A DNA stretch of 7,937 nucleotides from Nitratifractor sp. (GTDB lineage Bacteria; Campylobacterota; Campylobacteria; Campylobacterales; Sulfurovaceae). A program made the position numbers and the translations under genes. This document shows positions 1-6,142 of this stretch, piece by piece. Each line of letters begins with the position of its first letter. Position 1 is the stretch's first letter. The notes under the pieces were generated by a model. That model saw only the letters and a list, made by a program, of their open reading frames with translations. It ran no database searches and was not told where the DNA came from. The DNA is taken from positions 1 to 7,937 of the forward strand of contig JANTGQ010000053.1 of assembly GCA_024762845.1 (NCBI GenBank), read 5' to 3'.

Positions 1-1413
1 GCGAAGTATAATACTATTATTCCGTTTGAGACAAACCTTTTAATATTAAATATGATGGCGTATGTGATTTTAAGCGAAGAGCTTTACGATAAAGAGTTTG
101 TGCAGAAAAGGACGAAAAATTTCGAAGAGTACAAAGAGAAGATTTTAAACGACTCATATGCCAACCCCGATTACTTTAAGAGTGTAACAGGGTATGAGTA
201 TTTGGCGAAGCAGATACCAAATATCGCCAGAGAGTATGCGCTTAAGAAGTCGATGATATTCTGGGGTCTTGGGATAACAGAGCATATAGATGGTTCTAAA
301 GCGGTTATGGCAATTACCCATTTGGCGCTGCTTACAGGAAATATTGGCAAAACAGGCGCAGGCTTGATGCCGCTTCGTGGGCAAAACAATGTGCAGGGTG
401 CTTGCGATATGGGGTGTTTGCCCTACTATGCCCCTGATTACCAAGAGCCTAAAGAGGTTGGGCTAATGACACCACAGCTCGTAGATGAGATGCTAGAGGG
501 CAGAGTAAAAGCGCTTTTGAATATGGGAGAGGATATTACACATATCCACCCAAATGTGAATAAGACAACAAAAGCTATTGAGAGCTTAGAGTTAATTATT
601 GTTCAAGAGCTCTTTTTAACAGACATTGCCAAGCGGGCAGATATTGTTTTTGGTGTGAAGTCTGCATATGAGAAAGAGGGTGTTTATGTAAATGCTATGC
701 GGCGTCTGCACCTTTCGCAGCCACTTGTGGAGTCTGATTTGCCTGATGACTGGGAGGTTTTGCAAGCAATTGATAAAAAGATGGGTGGAGATTTTAACTA
801 TAACAAAAGCGAAGATATCTGGCAAGAGGTGCAGCAGGTAGCACACAGACGCTTTAGTGGGGCGGACTATTACAGGCTCAAACGACACAGTAAGCGTGGG
901 ATGCAGTGGCCGATATATCATGAAGATACTCCGATTTTGCACCTACTTGATTTTAGAACCAAAGATGGTTTGGGAACTTTTGTCTACCACAGTTGGCAGA
1001 AGCGCGGTATGGTTGCCGAGATTTTAGATGGTGCATTTAATAACGATAATCTTAATGGGTGGTATTTGACGACCGGTAGAGTTTTGCCACACTACAATAA
1101 TGCCGCACAGACAAAGAGAAGCAAAAAACTTATTACTAAATATGATAAAGATATTCTCTTGGCACCACTAAGTGCCCAGCCTTATTTTGGAGAGCAAGTG
1201 GTTTTAAAGAGCCCATATGGTCAGAGTGAAGCGTTGAGTGTTAAGTATAGTAACACTATAAAAGAGGGAACTCTATTTTGCACCTTCCACCACAGCAGCT
1301 CCAAAATAAATGCACTCTTTGGAGATGCCTGCGATAGCTTTGTAATGACGGCGTGCTTTAAGAGTCTGAAGGTTGATGTTGTACCCGTAGCTGGTGAGAT
1401 TGCGTGCTCCTAA
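1..1413 (+). CDS. fdhA: Formate dehydrogenase alpha subunit (molybdopterin oxidoreductase), 5'-truncated by window edge
   Basis: This is the C-terminal 470 residues of a molybdopterin-dependent formate dehydrogenase catalytic subunit, which oxidises formate to CO2 (or the reverse) using a bis-MGD molybdenum or tungsten centre. The frame is open from base 1, so the ATG at 52 is internal, and the residues encoded before it fit the family (PFETNLLILN). Visible hallmarks, counted from the window edge, are LLTGNIGKTGAG near 110-121 and LRGQNNVQGACDMG near 125-138. The C-terminal molybdopterin dinucleotide-binding domain contains TTGRVLPHYN near 356-365 and the FCTFHH segment near 426-431. The N-terminal [4Fe-4S] cysteines and the Sec/Cys metal ligand lie outside the window, so the active-site residue cannot be read. 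Family members of this type run to roughly 700 or more residues. The gene ends inside the yraN start, implying co-transcription. A related oxidoreductase of the same superfamily is possible, but the motif set fits formate dehydrogenase best. Confidence 0.9.
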   Translation, partial: AKYNTIIPFETNLLILNMMAYVILSEELYDKEFVQKRTKNFEEYKEKILNDSYANPDYFKSVTGYEYLAKQIPNIAREYALKKSMIFWGLGITEHIDGSKAVMAITHLALLTGNIGKTGAGLMPLRGQNNVQGACDMGCLPYYAPDYQEPKEVGLMTPQLVDEMLEGRVKALLNMGEDITHIHPNVNKTTKAIESLELIIVQELFLTDIAKRADIVFGVKSAYEKEGVYVNAMRRLHLSQPLVESDLPDDWEVLQAIDKKMGGDFNYNKSEDIWQEVQQVAHRRFSGADYYRLKRHSKRGMQWPIYHEDTPILHLLDFRTKDGLGTFVYHSWQKRGMVAEILDGAFNNDNLNGWYLTTGRVLPHYNNAAQTKRSKKLITKYDKDILLAPLSAQPYFGEQVVLKSPYGQSEALSVKYSNTIKEGTLFCTFHHSSSKINALFGDACDSFVMTACFKSLKVDVVPVAGEIACS

Positions 1414-1742
1414 GCAAGATATTTGGCAAAAAGAGCGAAGATAGGGCAGTTGATTTTCTGCAGGCAAAAGGGTTTGCAATTGTCGAGCGCAACTTTTATG
1501 CAAGCAAACTGGGAGAGATAGATATTATTGCAAAAAATGGTGATGTTTTGCACTTTATCGAGGTAAAAGCTTCGCGTGGTTCGTTTGAGCCAATCTATAA
1601 TATTACCCCTCAAAAGCTGCAGAAAGTGATAAAAAGTGCCGAGTACTACCTAAAGAAGCGAAAACTCGATTTTGACTGGTGTATTGATGCTCTTATAGTA
1701 AAAGATGATACAATAGAACTTATAGAAAATATTACACTGTAG
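1404..1742 (+). CDS. YraN/UPF0102 family protein, restriction-endonuclease-like fold
   Basis: A 112-residue member of UPF0102 (YraN), a small, widely conserved family with a PD-(D/E)XK nuclease-like fold and no settled cellular role; links to DNA processing rest mainly on the fold. The core is clear: GEID at 37-40, then FIEVK at 51-55, giving putative metal and catalytic residues D40, E53 and K55, with E12 near the N-terminus as a further candidate acidic residue. The usual arginine-containing stretch just after EVK is replaced by ASRG. Length is normal for the family. The start is GTG at 1404, inside the last codons of the formate dehydrogenase gene (10-bp overlap), preceded by GGTGAG at 1393-1398. 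No later ATG would keep the N-terminal helix. The overlap implies translational coupling to the dehydrogenase, although a functional link is not obvious. Confidence 0.88.
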   Translation: MLLSKIFGKKSEDRAVDFLQAKGFAIVERNFYASKLGEIDIIAKNGDVLHFIEVKASRGSFEPIYNITPQKLQKVIKSAEYYLKKRKLDFDWCIDALIVKDDTIELIENITL

Positions 1743-1751
1743 GTTGAAAAT

Positions 1752-2492
1752 ATGGAGCTAAATCAAGAGCAATTGGCAGCGTTTGCGCGTGATGGTTTTT
1801 TAGTGATACGTAACTTTTTGGATAAGAGAAGATGCAGCATCATAAAGGATATTGCAGAGGTACATTTGAAGTATGCAATAGAGCCTATAGAGACTGAGTT
1901 TGAGTATATCGGTATCGATAAAGAGATATATAAACAGAGTGTCCGCCGTTTGCGGCAAGTGTACGATAGAGATATCGTCTTTAGGGAGTGGATGGAAAAC
2001 CAAGAGATTCGTCCAGTTTTAAGAGCTATTTTAGATGAAGAGCCGGTTTTGCTTACTGCACACCACAACTCGATAATGACAAAACTTGCACACACATCTA
2101 CACAGACATGCTGGCACAGAGATAGCCGATATTGGCACTTTAAGGGTACAAATTTAGTAAGCGTTTGGCTGGCTTTGGGCAGAGAGTATAGCGAAAATGG
2201 TGTTTTAGAGTTTATTCCCGGAAGTCACAAAATGGAACTTAGAGAAGAGCTATTTGATGAAAAGAGCTTTTTTAGAAGCGATTTAGAAGAGAATCGAGAG
2301 ATTATTGAGAAAAAGGTTTCGCTCGAACTTGATGCCGGTGATATTGTGCTTTTTCACTCAGAGTTGCTCCATAGAGCCAATGCAAACAGTACCGATGAAG
2401 ATAAAATATCGTTTGTCTATACGGTAAAAGGCGAAAGTGTAAAAGCGATAGAGGCTACCCGCAGTAGCAAATTTAAAGAGATAGCACTCTAA
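1752..2492 (+). CDS. Phytanoyl-CoA dioxygenase (PhyH) family Fe(II) oxygenase
   Basis: A 246-residue cytoplasmic protein of the PhyH family, non-haem iron enzymes that usually couple 2-oxoglutarate and O2 to substrate hydroxylation. The N-terminus (MELNQEQLAAFARDGFLVIR) is the standard PhyH opening and supports the ATG at 1752. Iron ligands are H122 and D124 in CWHRDSRYWHF and the distal H207 in GDIVLFHSELLHRA. The IPGSHK turn (155-160) is typical of the family. Eleven residues after the distal histidine, where phytanoyl-CoA hydroxylase and ectoine hydroxylase have the arginine that holds the 2-oxoglutarate carboxylate, this protein has K218 (DKIS). That may be a conservative swap or may mean different cosubstrate handling. 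The substrate is unknown; ectoine or phytanoyl-CoA should not be assumed. It lies 9 bp after yraN behind a weak Shine-Dalgarno (AGG at 1741-1743) and is probably expressed with the two genes before it. Confidence 0.85.
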   Translation: MELNQEQLAAFARDGFLVIRNFLDKRRCSIIKDIAEVHLKYAIEPIETEFEYIGIDKEIYKQSVRRLRQVYDRDIVFREWMENQEIRPVLRAILDEEPVLLTAHHNSIMTKLAHTSTQTCWHRDSRYWHFKGTNLVSVWLALGREYSENGVLEFIPGSHKMELREELFDEKSFFRSDLEENREIIEKKVSLELDAGDIVLFHSELLHRANANSTDEDKISFVYTVKGESVKAIEATRSSKFKEIAL

Positions 2493-2501
2493 AGTAGAGT
2501 A

Positions 2502-2520
2502 TTTAATAATTCTTTAATAA
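2502..2520 (+). repeat. TTTAATAA direct repeat, 11-bp period, upstream of trxA
   Basis: TTTAATAA occurs at 2502-2509 and again at 2513-2520, an 11-bp centre-to-centre step in the gap after the oxygenase gene. One-helical-turn direct repeats of about this kind are used by OmpR-type regulators, including the orphan regulators of Campylobacterota (HsrA/CosR). The DNA is very AT-rich, so chance is a real alternative. It sits about 65-85 bp upstream of the main trxA -10 box. Confidence 0.3.
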
Positions 2521-2525
2521 ATAGA

Positions 2526-2534
2526 TGCTATATT
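2526..2534 (+). promoter_or_regulatory. Possible secondary extended -10 promoter for trxA
   Basis: TGCTATATT has the TGn element of an extended -10 followed by TATATT (2529-2534), in AT-rich DNA. It would start transcription near 2541, upstream of the repeats over the main trxA promoter. It is a weaker match than the TATAAT at 2586-2591 and is offered only as a candidate. Confidence 0.3.
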
Positions 2535-2554
2535 CACAAATGTAAAAAGTTTGA

Positions 2555-2581
2555 GAAACCTTTGAAACCTTTAGTTTCAAA
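2555..2581 (+). repeat. Tandem and inverted repeats over the trxA promoter (operator candidate)
   Basis: Two perfect tandem copies of GAAACCTTT occupy 2555-2572. A perfect inverted repeat overlaps them: TTTGAAAC at 2561-2568, the 5-base spacer CTTTA, then GTTTCAAA at 2574-2581. With one bulged base the symmetry extends outward, CCTTTGAAAC facing GTTTCAAAAGG. The inverted repeat covers the -35 element and the spacer of the trxA promoter, where a repressor or redox regulator could bind. As an RNA hairpin it is AT-rich with no T-run after it, so it is a poor terminator for the upstream gene. Confidence 0.6.
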
Positions 2582-2591
2582 AGGGTATAAT
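2562..2591 (+). promoter_or_regulatory. Main trxA promoter (sigma-70 type)
   Basis: TTGAAA at 2562-2567 and a perfect TATAAT at 2586-2591 are separated by 18 bp, predicting a start near 2598 and a leader of about 26 bases before the trxA ATG. A recognisable -35 hexamer is not always present in Campylobacterota promoters. The inverted repeat at 2561-2581 overlaps the -35 and spacer, so this promoter is likely regulated. Confidence 0.75.
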
Positions 2592-2623
2592 CTCTTATCT
2601 TGAATTTTAAAAAAAGGATTTTT

Positions 2624-2944
2624 ATGGGTAAATATATTGAGTTAACAGCAGAGAACTTTAAAGAGACAATTGGCGAGGGTGTAGCATTGGTAGACTTTTG
2701 GGCTCCATGGTGTGGACCTTGTAGAATGATCGCTCCAGTAATCGAAGAGCTTGCAGAAGATTACGAAGGAAAAGCAAAAATCTGTAAAGTAAATACAGAT
2801 GAGCAGCCGGCAATTGCAGGTGAGTATGGTATTCGTTCTATTCCAACTATTCTATTCTTTAAAGATGGTGAGTTGGTTGACCAAATGGTTGGAGCTGCTG
2901 GTAAAGCAGTATTTGCAGAGAAAATCGACGCACTTTTAGCGTAG
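2624..2944 (+). CDS. trxA: Thioredoxin
   Basis: A 106-residue single-domain cytoplasmic thioredoxin, the general dithiol reductant for ribonucleotide reductase, peroxiredoxins and other targets, recycled by the thioredoxin reductase encoded next to it. The active site WAPWCGPC places the redox pair at C30 and C33. The buried acid D24 (VDFWA), the cis-proline P74 in SIPT and the glycine-rich C-terminal segment (MVGAAGK) are all present, and length is normal. The ATG at 2624 is chosen because AAAAAGGAT at 2611-2619 gives a good ribosome binding site five bases upstream and the protein then begins MGKYIELT. A TTG eight codons upstream would add residues unlike any thioredoxin and would place the ribosome binding site inside the gene. 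It is the first gene after the promoter at 2562-2591 and is followed by a probable hairpin terminator. Confidence 0.97.
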   Translation: MGKYIELTAENFKETIGEGVALVDFWAPWCGPCRMIAPVIEELAEDYEGKAKICKVNTDEQPAIAGEYGIRSIPTILFFKDGELVDQMVGAAGKAVFAEKIDALLA

Positions 2945-2950
2945 TTACAA

Positions 2951-2980
2951 AAGCCTCTTTGGGGCTTAGTGTGTTTTTTT
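2951..2980 (+). terminator. Probable intrinsic terminator/attenuator after trxA
   Basis: AAGCCTC (2951-2957) can pair with GGGGCTT (2961-2967) across a three-base TTT loop, with one T-G wobble. A run of seven T residues follows at 2974-2980. The run starts six bases after the stem rather than directly at its foot, so termination is probably partial. This would give more trxA than trxB message while allowing read-through. Confidence 0.5.
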
Positions 2981-2985
2981 GATAC

Positions 2986-3017
2986 TTCTTTAATTCTTTT
3001 CTCAATAGAGATATTTA
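2986..3017 (+). promoter_or_regulatory. Weak candidate promoter before trxB
   Basis: T-rich tracts at 2974-2980, 2986-2991 and 2994-3000 lie roughly a helical turn apart, followed by TATTTA at 3012-3017. Periodic T-tracts upstream of the -10 are typical of Campylobacterota promoters, but the -10 match is poor and its distance from the last tract is not ideal. trxB may instead depend on read-through from trxA. Confidence 0.25.
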
Positions 3018-3041
3018 AAAACTACATCCAAAGGTTTAACT

Positions 3042-3989
3042 ATGTTAGATTTGGCAATTATTGGTGGTGGTCCAGCGGGTTTAAGTGCCGGTTTATATGC
3101 CACTAGAGGCGGTTTAAAAGAGGTTGTAATGTTCGAAATGGGAATGCCCGGCGGACAGATTACCCAAAGTAGCGAAATCGAAAACTACCCTGGTGTCTTT
3201 AGGGAAGAGCCCCATATAACGGGAATGGAGCTTATGGAGCCATGGCCAAAGCAGTGTATGCATTTTGGGCTAAAACATGCGATGGAGCAGGTGCAAAGTG
3301 TTACAAAAGAGGGTAAGCACTTTAACGTAACGACAGATTCAGGCAGTTACGAAGCAAAGAGTGTTATTGTCTGTACAGGCTCTACCCCTAAACGAGCCGG
3401 TTTTGAAGGAGAAGATGAGTTCTTTGGCAAAGGTGTAAGTACCTGCGCTACATGTGATGGCTTTTTCTATAAAGATAAAGAGGTTGCAGTCCTTGGTGGT
3501 GGTGATACCGCTTTAGAAGAGGCTCTCTATTTGGCAAATATCTGCTCCAAAGTCTATGTAATACACAGAAGAGAGGAGTTTAGAGCAGCTCCCCCAACGG
3601 TAGAGAGAGTTTTAAAAAATGATAAAATTGAGCTTATCTTAAATGCTTCGATTGCAAAAGCGTATGGTGGTCCTATGGGGCTTGAGGGCTTAGAGATTGC
3701 AAAAAAAGATGGAGAGAGCTTTGATTTAAAAGTTCCCGGTGTTTTTGTTTTTGTAGGGAATAATGTAAACAATGGCGTTTTAAAGCAGAGTGACGATAGC
3801 TTTTTATGTAGCGTAAATGATAATGGCGAAGTTATAGTAGACTTAAATATGCATACAGATGTAGAGGGGCTTTTTGCTGCTGGAGATATACGTATAGAGG
3901 CAGCAAAACAGGTTGTCTGTGCAGCTGCAGATGGGGCAGTTGCAGGTATGCAGGCGTTAAATTATGTTCAGGAGCACTTTAATGATTAA
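3042..3989 (+). CDS. trxB: Thioredoxin-disulfide reductase
   Basis: A 315-residue low-molecular-weight flavoprotein that passes electrons from NADPH via FAD and a redox disulfide to thioredoxin. Order of motifs: FAD-binding GGGPAGLSAGLYA at 8-20; the CATC redox pair C135/C138 followed by DG; nucleotide-binding LGGGDTALEEA at 151-161; HRREEFRA at 175-182, where the arginines are the usual NADPH 2'-phosphate contacts; and the C-terminal FAD motif AAGDIR at 279-284. Length and domain order match the family and nothing is missing. The start is the ATG at 3042, preceded by AAAGG at 3030-3034. Its partner trxA lies 97 bp upstream. The last codons overlap the dapB start by 8 bp, so trxB heads a tightly coupled run of biosynthetic genes. 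Confidence 0.96.
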   Translation: MLDLAIIGGGPAGLSAGLYATRGGLKEVVMFEMGMPGGQITQSSEIENYPGVFREEPHITGMELMEPWPKQCMHFGLKHAMEQVQSVTKEGKHFNVTTDSGSYEAKSVIVCTGSTPKRAGFEGEDEFFGKGVSTCATCDGFFYKDKEVAVLGGGDTALEEALYLANICSKVYVIHRREEFRAAPPTVERVLKNDKIELILNASIAKAYGGPMGLEGLEIAKKDGESFDLKVPGVFVFVGNNVNNGVLKQSDDSFLCSVNDNGEVIVDLNMHTDVEGLFAAGDIRIEAAKQVVCAAADGAVAGMQALNYVQEHFND

Positions 3990-4749
3990 AGTTGGGATTG
4001 TTGGCAGTACAGGTAGAATGGGGAAACATTTAATAAAGAATGTTATAGAAGATGATGCTTTAGCGTTGGCAGTTGTTCATGTTTTTGATGAGTTAAAAGA
4101 GACCTTGCCAAAAGAGACACTTGTAACAAACGATATGGAGAAAGTTGTTGAGGTTGCAGATGTAATTGTCGATTTTTCTGCTCCGGCAGCTACAGAGGCA
4201 CTTTGTGAAGCTGTTTTAAAGAACCCTATACCAATTGTAGTAGCAACTACCGGTTTTACACCACACCAGCAGAATCTATTGGCAGAGAGTGCTAAAGTAG
4301 CACCGGTTCTATACTCTACAAATATGTCTGTTGGTATTGCACTTTTAAAGCAGTTGGTAGAGGATGTATCTAGTAAATTAAGAGATTTTGATATTGAGAT
4401 AGTAGAGATGCACCACCGCCATAAGGTAGATGCACCAAGCGGAACAGCTTTGACACTTGCAGAGTTTGCAGCAAAAGGGCGCGATTTGGATCTTGATAAA
4501 GTAAGAGTAAGTGGCAGAGATGGGCAGATAGGTGCACGAAGCAAAGATGAAATTGCAGTTATGGCACTGCGTGGCGGCGATATTGTTGGGCGCCATACAG
4601 TTGGTTTTTACAATGATGGTGAGTATATTGAGTTAGGGCACACTGCAACAAGCCGCGAAACCTTCTCTAAAGGTGCCTTGCGTGGCGCAAAGTGGTTAGT
4701 AGAACAAAAGCCTGGAATGTATAGTATTAATGATGCAATTGGTATATAA
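3982..4749 (+). CDS. dapB: 4-hydroxy-tetrahydrodipicolinate reductase
   Basis: A 255-residue enzyme of the diaminopimelate pathway that reduces 4-hydroxy-tetrahydrodipicolinate with NAD(P)H, feeding lysine and peptidoglycan synthesis. The N-terminal Rossmann motif is GIVGSTGRMG (5-14) and VVATTGF lies at 86-92. The catalytic signature EMHHRHKVDAPSGTA (142-156) carries H144, H145 and K148 in the expected arrangement, followed by RGGDIVGRHTV near 197-207. Length is close to the usual 250-270. The start is the ATG at 3982, where the protein begins MIKVGIVGSTG, with AGGAG at 3970-3974 as ribosome binding site. An in-frame ATG at 3964 adds six unrelated residues and precedes that site. The gene overlaps the trxB stop by 8 bp and is followed 13 bp later by purF, so all three are probably one transcript. 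Confidence 0.96.
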   Translation: MIKVGIVGSTGRMGKHLIKNVIEDDALALAVVHVFDELKETLPKETLVTNDMEKVVEVADVIVDFSAPAATEALCEAVLKNPIPIVVATTGFTPHQQNLLAESAKVAPVLYSTNMSVGIALLKQLVEDVSSKLRDFDIEIVEMHHRHKVDAPSGTALTLAEFAAKGRDLDLDKVRVSGRDGQIGARSKDEIAVMALRGGDIVGRHTVGFYNDGEYIELGHTATSRETFSKGALRGAKWLVEQKPGMYSINDAIGI

Positions 4750-4762
4750 GGAGAGTATGTAG

Positions 4763-6142
4763 ATGTGTGCAGTTGTTGGAGTTTATGGGAGTGAAAATGC
4801 ATCGAAAATTGCCTACTACGCACTTTTTGCAATGCAGCATCGTGGGCAGGAGTCGAGCGGGATAAGTGCCTCTAACGGCGAAGAGATTAACCTTATTAAA
4901 AAAAGAGGGCTAGTAACTGATATCTTTAACGAAGAGAGTTTTGAAGTCTTAGCTGGAAAGTGTGCTATTGGGCACAACAGATACTCTACAGCCGGGAAAG
5001 ACTCTGTTTTAGATGCACAGCCGGTTTTTGCACGCTATAAACTTGGTGAAATTTCAGTTGCACACAATGGGAATTTGACTAATAAACTTAAAGTAAGAGA
5101 AGAGTTGATAGAGAGGGGTGCAATCTTCCAAACCTATATGGATACAGAGAATATTGTACACTTAATTGCAAAGAGCCAGGCAGGAAGCCTTGTTGACCGA
5201 ATCGAAGATATGATACAGAAAATCGAGGGTGCCTATTGTCTGATTATTCAGAGCCGTTCGAAGATGTTTGTTATTAGAGACCGTTTTGGTATTCGACCTC
5301 TTAGTCTTGGCAAGTTGCCAGATGGTGGATATATTGTAGCGAGTGAGAGTTGTGCATTTGAGCTGGTTGGTGCAGAGTTTATGCGCGACGTGAATCCTGG
5401 AGAGATGATAACATTTGAAAACTGCAATGATGGGAGTGTTACCTATAGCTCGAAACAACTTTTCGAAGCAGATCCTAGACCATGCGCATTTGAGTATATC
5501 TATTTTGCGAGACCAGATTCCAATATAGATGGTAAAAATGTCTACCAAAAGCGCTTGCAGTGTGGATTAGAGCTCGCAAAAGAGTCTCCTGCAGAGGTTG
5601 ATATTGTCTTGCCGGTACCCGACAGCGGGGTGGCTGCAGCTATGGGGTACGCCAAAGGGGTTGGCGCAGAGTTTCTTATGGGGATTGTACGCAACCACTA
5701 TGTAGGACGAACATTTATAGAGCCCACACAGCAGATTCGTGATCTGAAAGTAAAGATGAAACTCTCTCCAATTAAACACTTGATAGAAGGCAAAAGAGTA
5801 GCAATTATAGATGACTCTTTGGTGCGTGGTACCACCTCTAGGCAGATTGTAAGAATGTTAAAAGATGCAGGCGCAAAAGAGGTACATATGCGAATTGCCG
5901 CACCCGAGATTAAATACCCGTGTCGCTACGGCATAGATACACCAACACAAACAGAGCTTATCTCTGCAAGCTTTACACCCGAAGAGATTGCAAAAAAGAT
6001 AGGTGCTGAGAGTTTAGGCTTTTTAAGTATCGAGGGGCTAAAAAATGCTTTGGGTAGAGATAGAGAGTACTCATTGGTAAGTTTTGACGGTAACTACTTT
6101 GCCGGTGGGTGTGCAGAGTCTTTAAATTGTAGTGGAGCATAA
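4763..6142 (+). CDS. purF: Amidophosphoribosyltransferase (glutamine PRPP amidotransferase)
   Basis: A 459-residue enzyme catalysing the first committed step of purine synthesis, PRPP plus glutamine to phosphoribosylamine. The protein begins MCAVVGVYG, so C2 becomes the N-terminal nucleophile after Met removal and there is no propeptide, unlike the B. subtilis enzyme. The class-II glutaminase domain shows HRGQESSGIS (27-35 region), HNRYST and HNGNLTN (101-107). FEYIYFARPDS follows at 243-253. The phosphoribosyltransferase domain has PVPDSGVAAA at 284-293 and the PRPP loop VAIIDDSLVRGTTSRQ at 346-361. C241 and C387 match the [4Fe-4S] ligand positions of the B. subtilis-type enzyme, and two further cysteines, C450 and C456, lie at the extreme C-terminus but spaced differently from the usual CxxC. 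A cluster is possible but unproven. AAGGAGAG at 4748-4755 is a strong ribosome binding site. Confidence 0.96.
   Translation: MCAVVGVYGSENASKIAYYALFAMQHRGQESSGISASNGEEINLIKKRGLVTDIFNEESFEVLAGKCAIGHNRYSTAGKDSVLDAQPVFARYKLGEISVAHNGNLTNKLKVREELIERGAIFQTYMDTENIVHLIAKSQAGSLVDRIEDMIQKIEGAYCLIIQSRSKMFVIRDRFGIRPLSLGKLPDGGYIVASESCAFELVGAEFMRDVNPGEMITFENCNDGSVTYSSKQLFEADPRPCAFEYIYFARPDSNIDGKNVYQKRLQCGLELAKESPAEVDIVLPVPDSGVAAAMGYAKGVGAEFLMGIVRNHYVGRTFIEPTQQIRDLKVKMKLSPIKHLIEGKRVAIIDDSLVRGTTSRQIVRMLKDAGAKEVHMRIAAPEIKYPCRYGIDTPTQTELISASFTPEEIAKKIGAESLGFLSIEGLKNALGRDREYSLVSFDGNYFAGGCAESLNCSGA

Noticed and set aside
52..54. ATG at 52 as the start of the formate dehydrogenase gene
   Set aside because: The same frame is open back to base 1 and those residues match the family interior. 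The N-terminal Fe-S and metal-ligand regions are missing, so the gene simply continues off the window.
616..942. Open frame on the - strand opposite the formate dehydrogenase gene (108 codons)
   Set aside because: It is antisense shadow with unusual composition and no recognisable protein features.
2555..2572. Tandem 9-mers as the start of a CRISPR or other repeat array
   Set aside because: There are only two short copies with no spacers and no cas genes nearby.
2561..2581. Inverted repeat as an intrinsic terminator of the oxygenase gene
   Set aside because: The stem is AT-rich and is followed by AAAAGGG rather than a T-run. It overlaps the trxA promoter, so an operator is more plausible.
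2600..2623. TTG start giving trxA eight extra residues
   Set aside because: The ribosome binding site lies within this stretch, and the protein starting at 2624 has the normal thioredoxin N-terminus and length.
3964..3981. Upstream ATG start for dapB
   Set aside because: It precedes the AGGAG site and adds residues that do not belong to the Rossmann N-terminus; MIKVGIVGSTG at 3982 is the family start.
4077..4544. Long open frame on the - strand opposite dapB (155 codons)
   Set aside because: It is rich in Ser/Thr/Ala and antisense to a strongly conserved gene, with no recognisable domain or ribosome binding site; a codon-bias shadow.
5162..5548. Open frame on the - strand opposite purF (128 codons)
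   Set aside because: It is antisense to conserved purF domains, with no family resemblance and no promoter or ribosome binding site seen.
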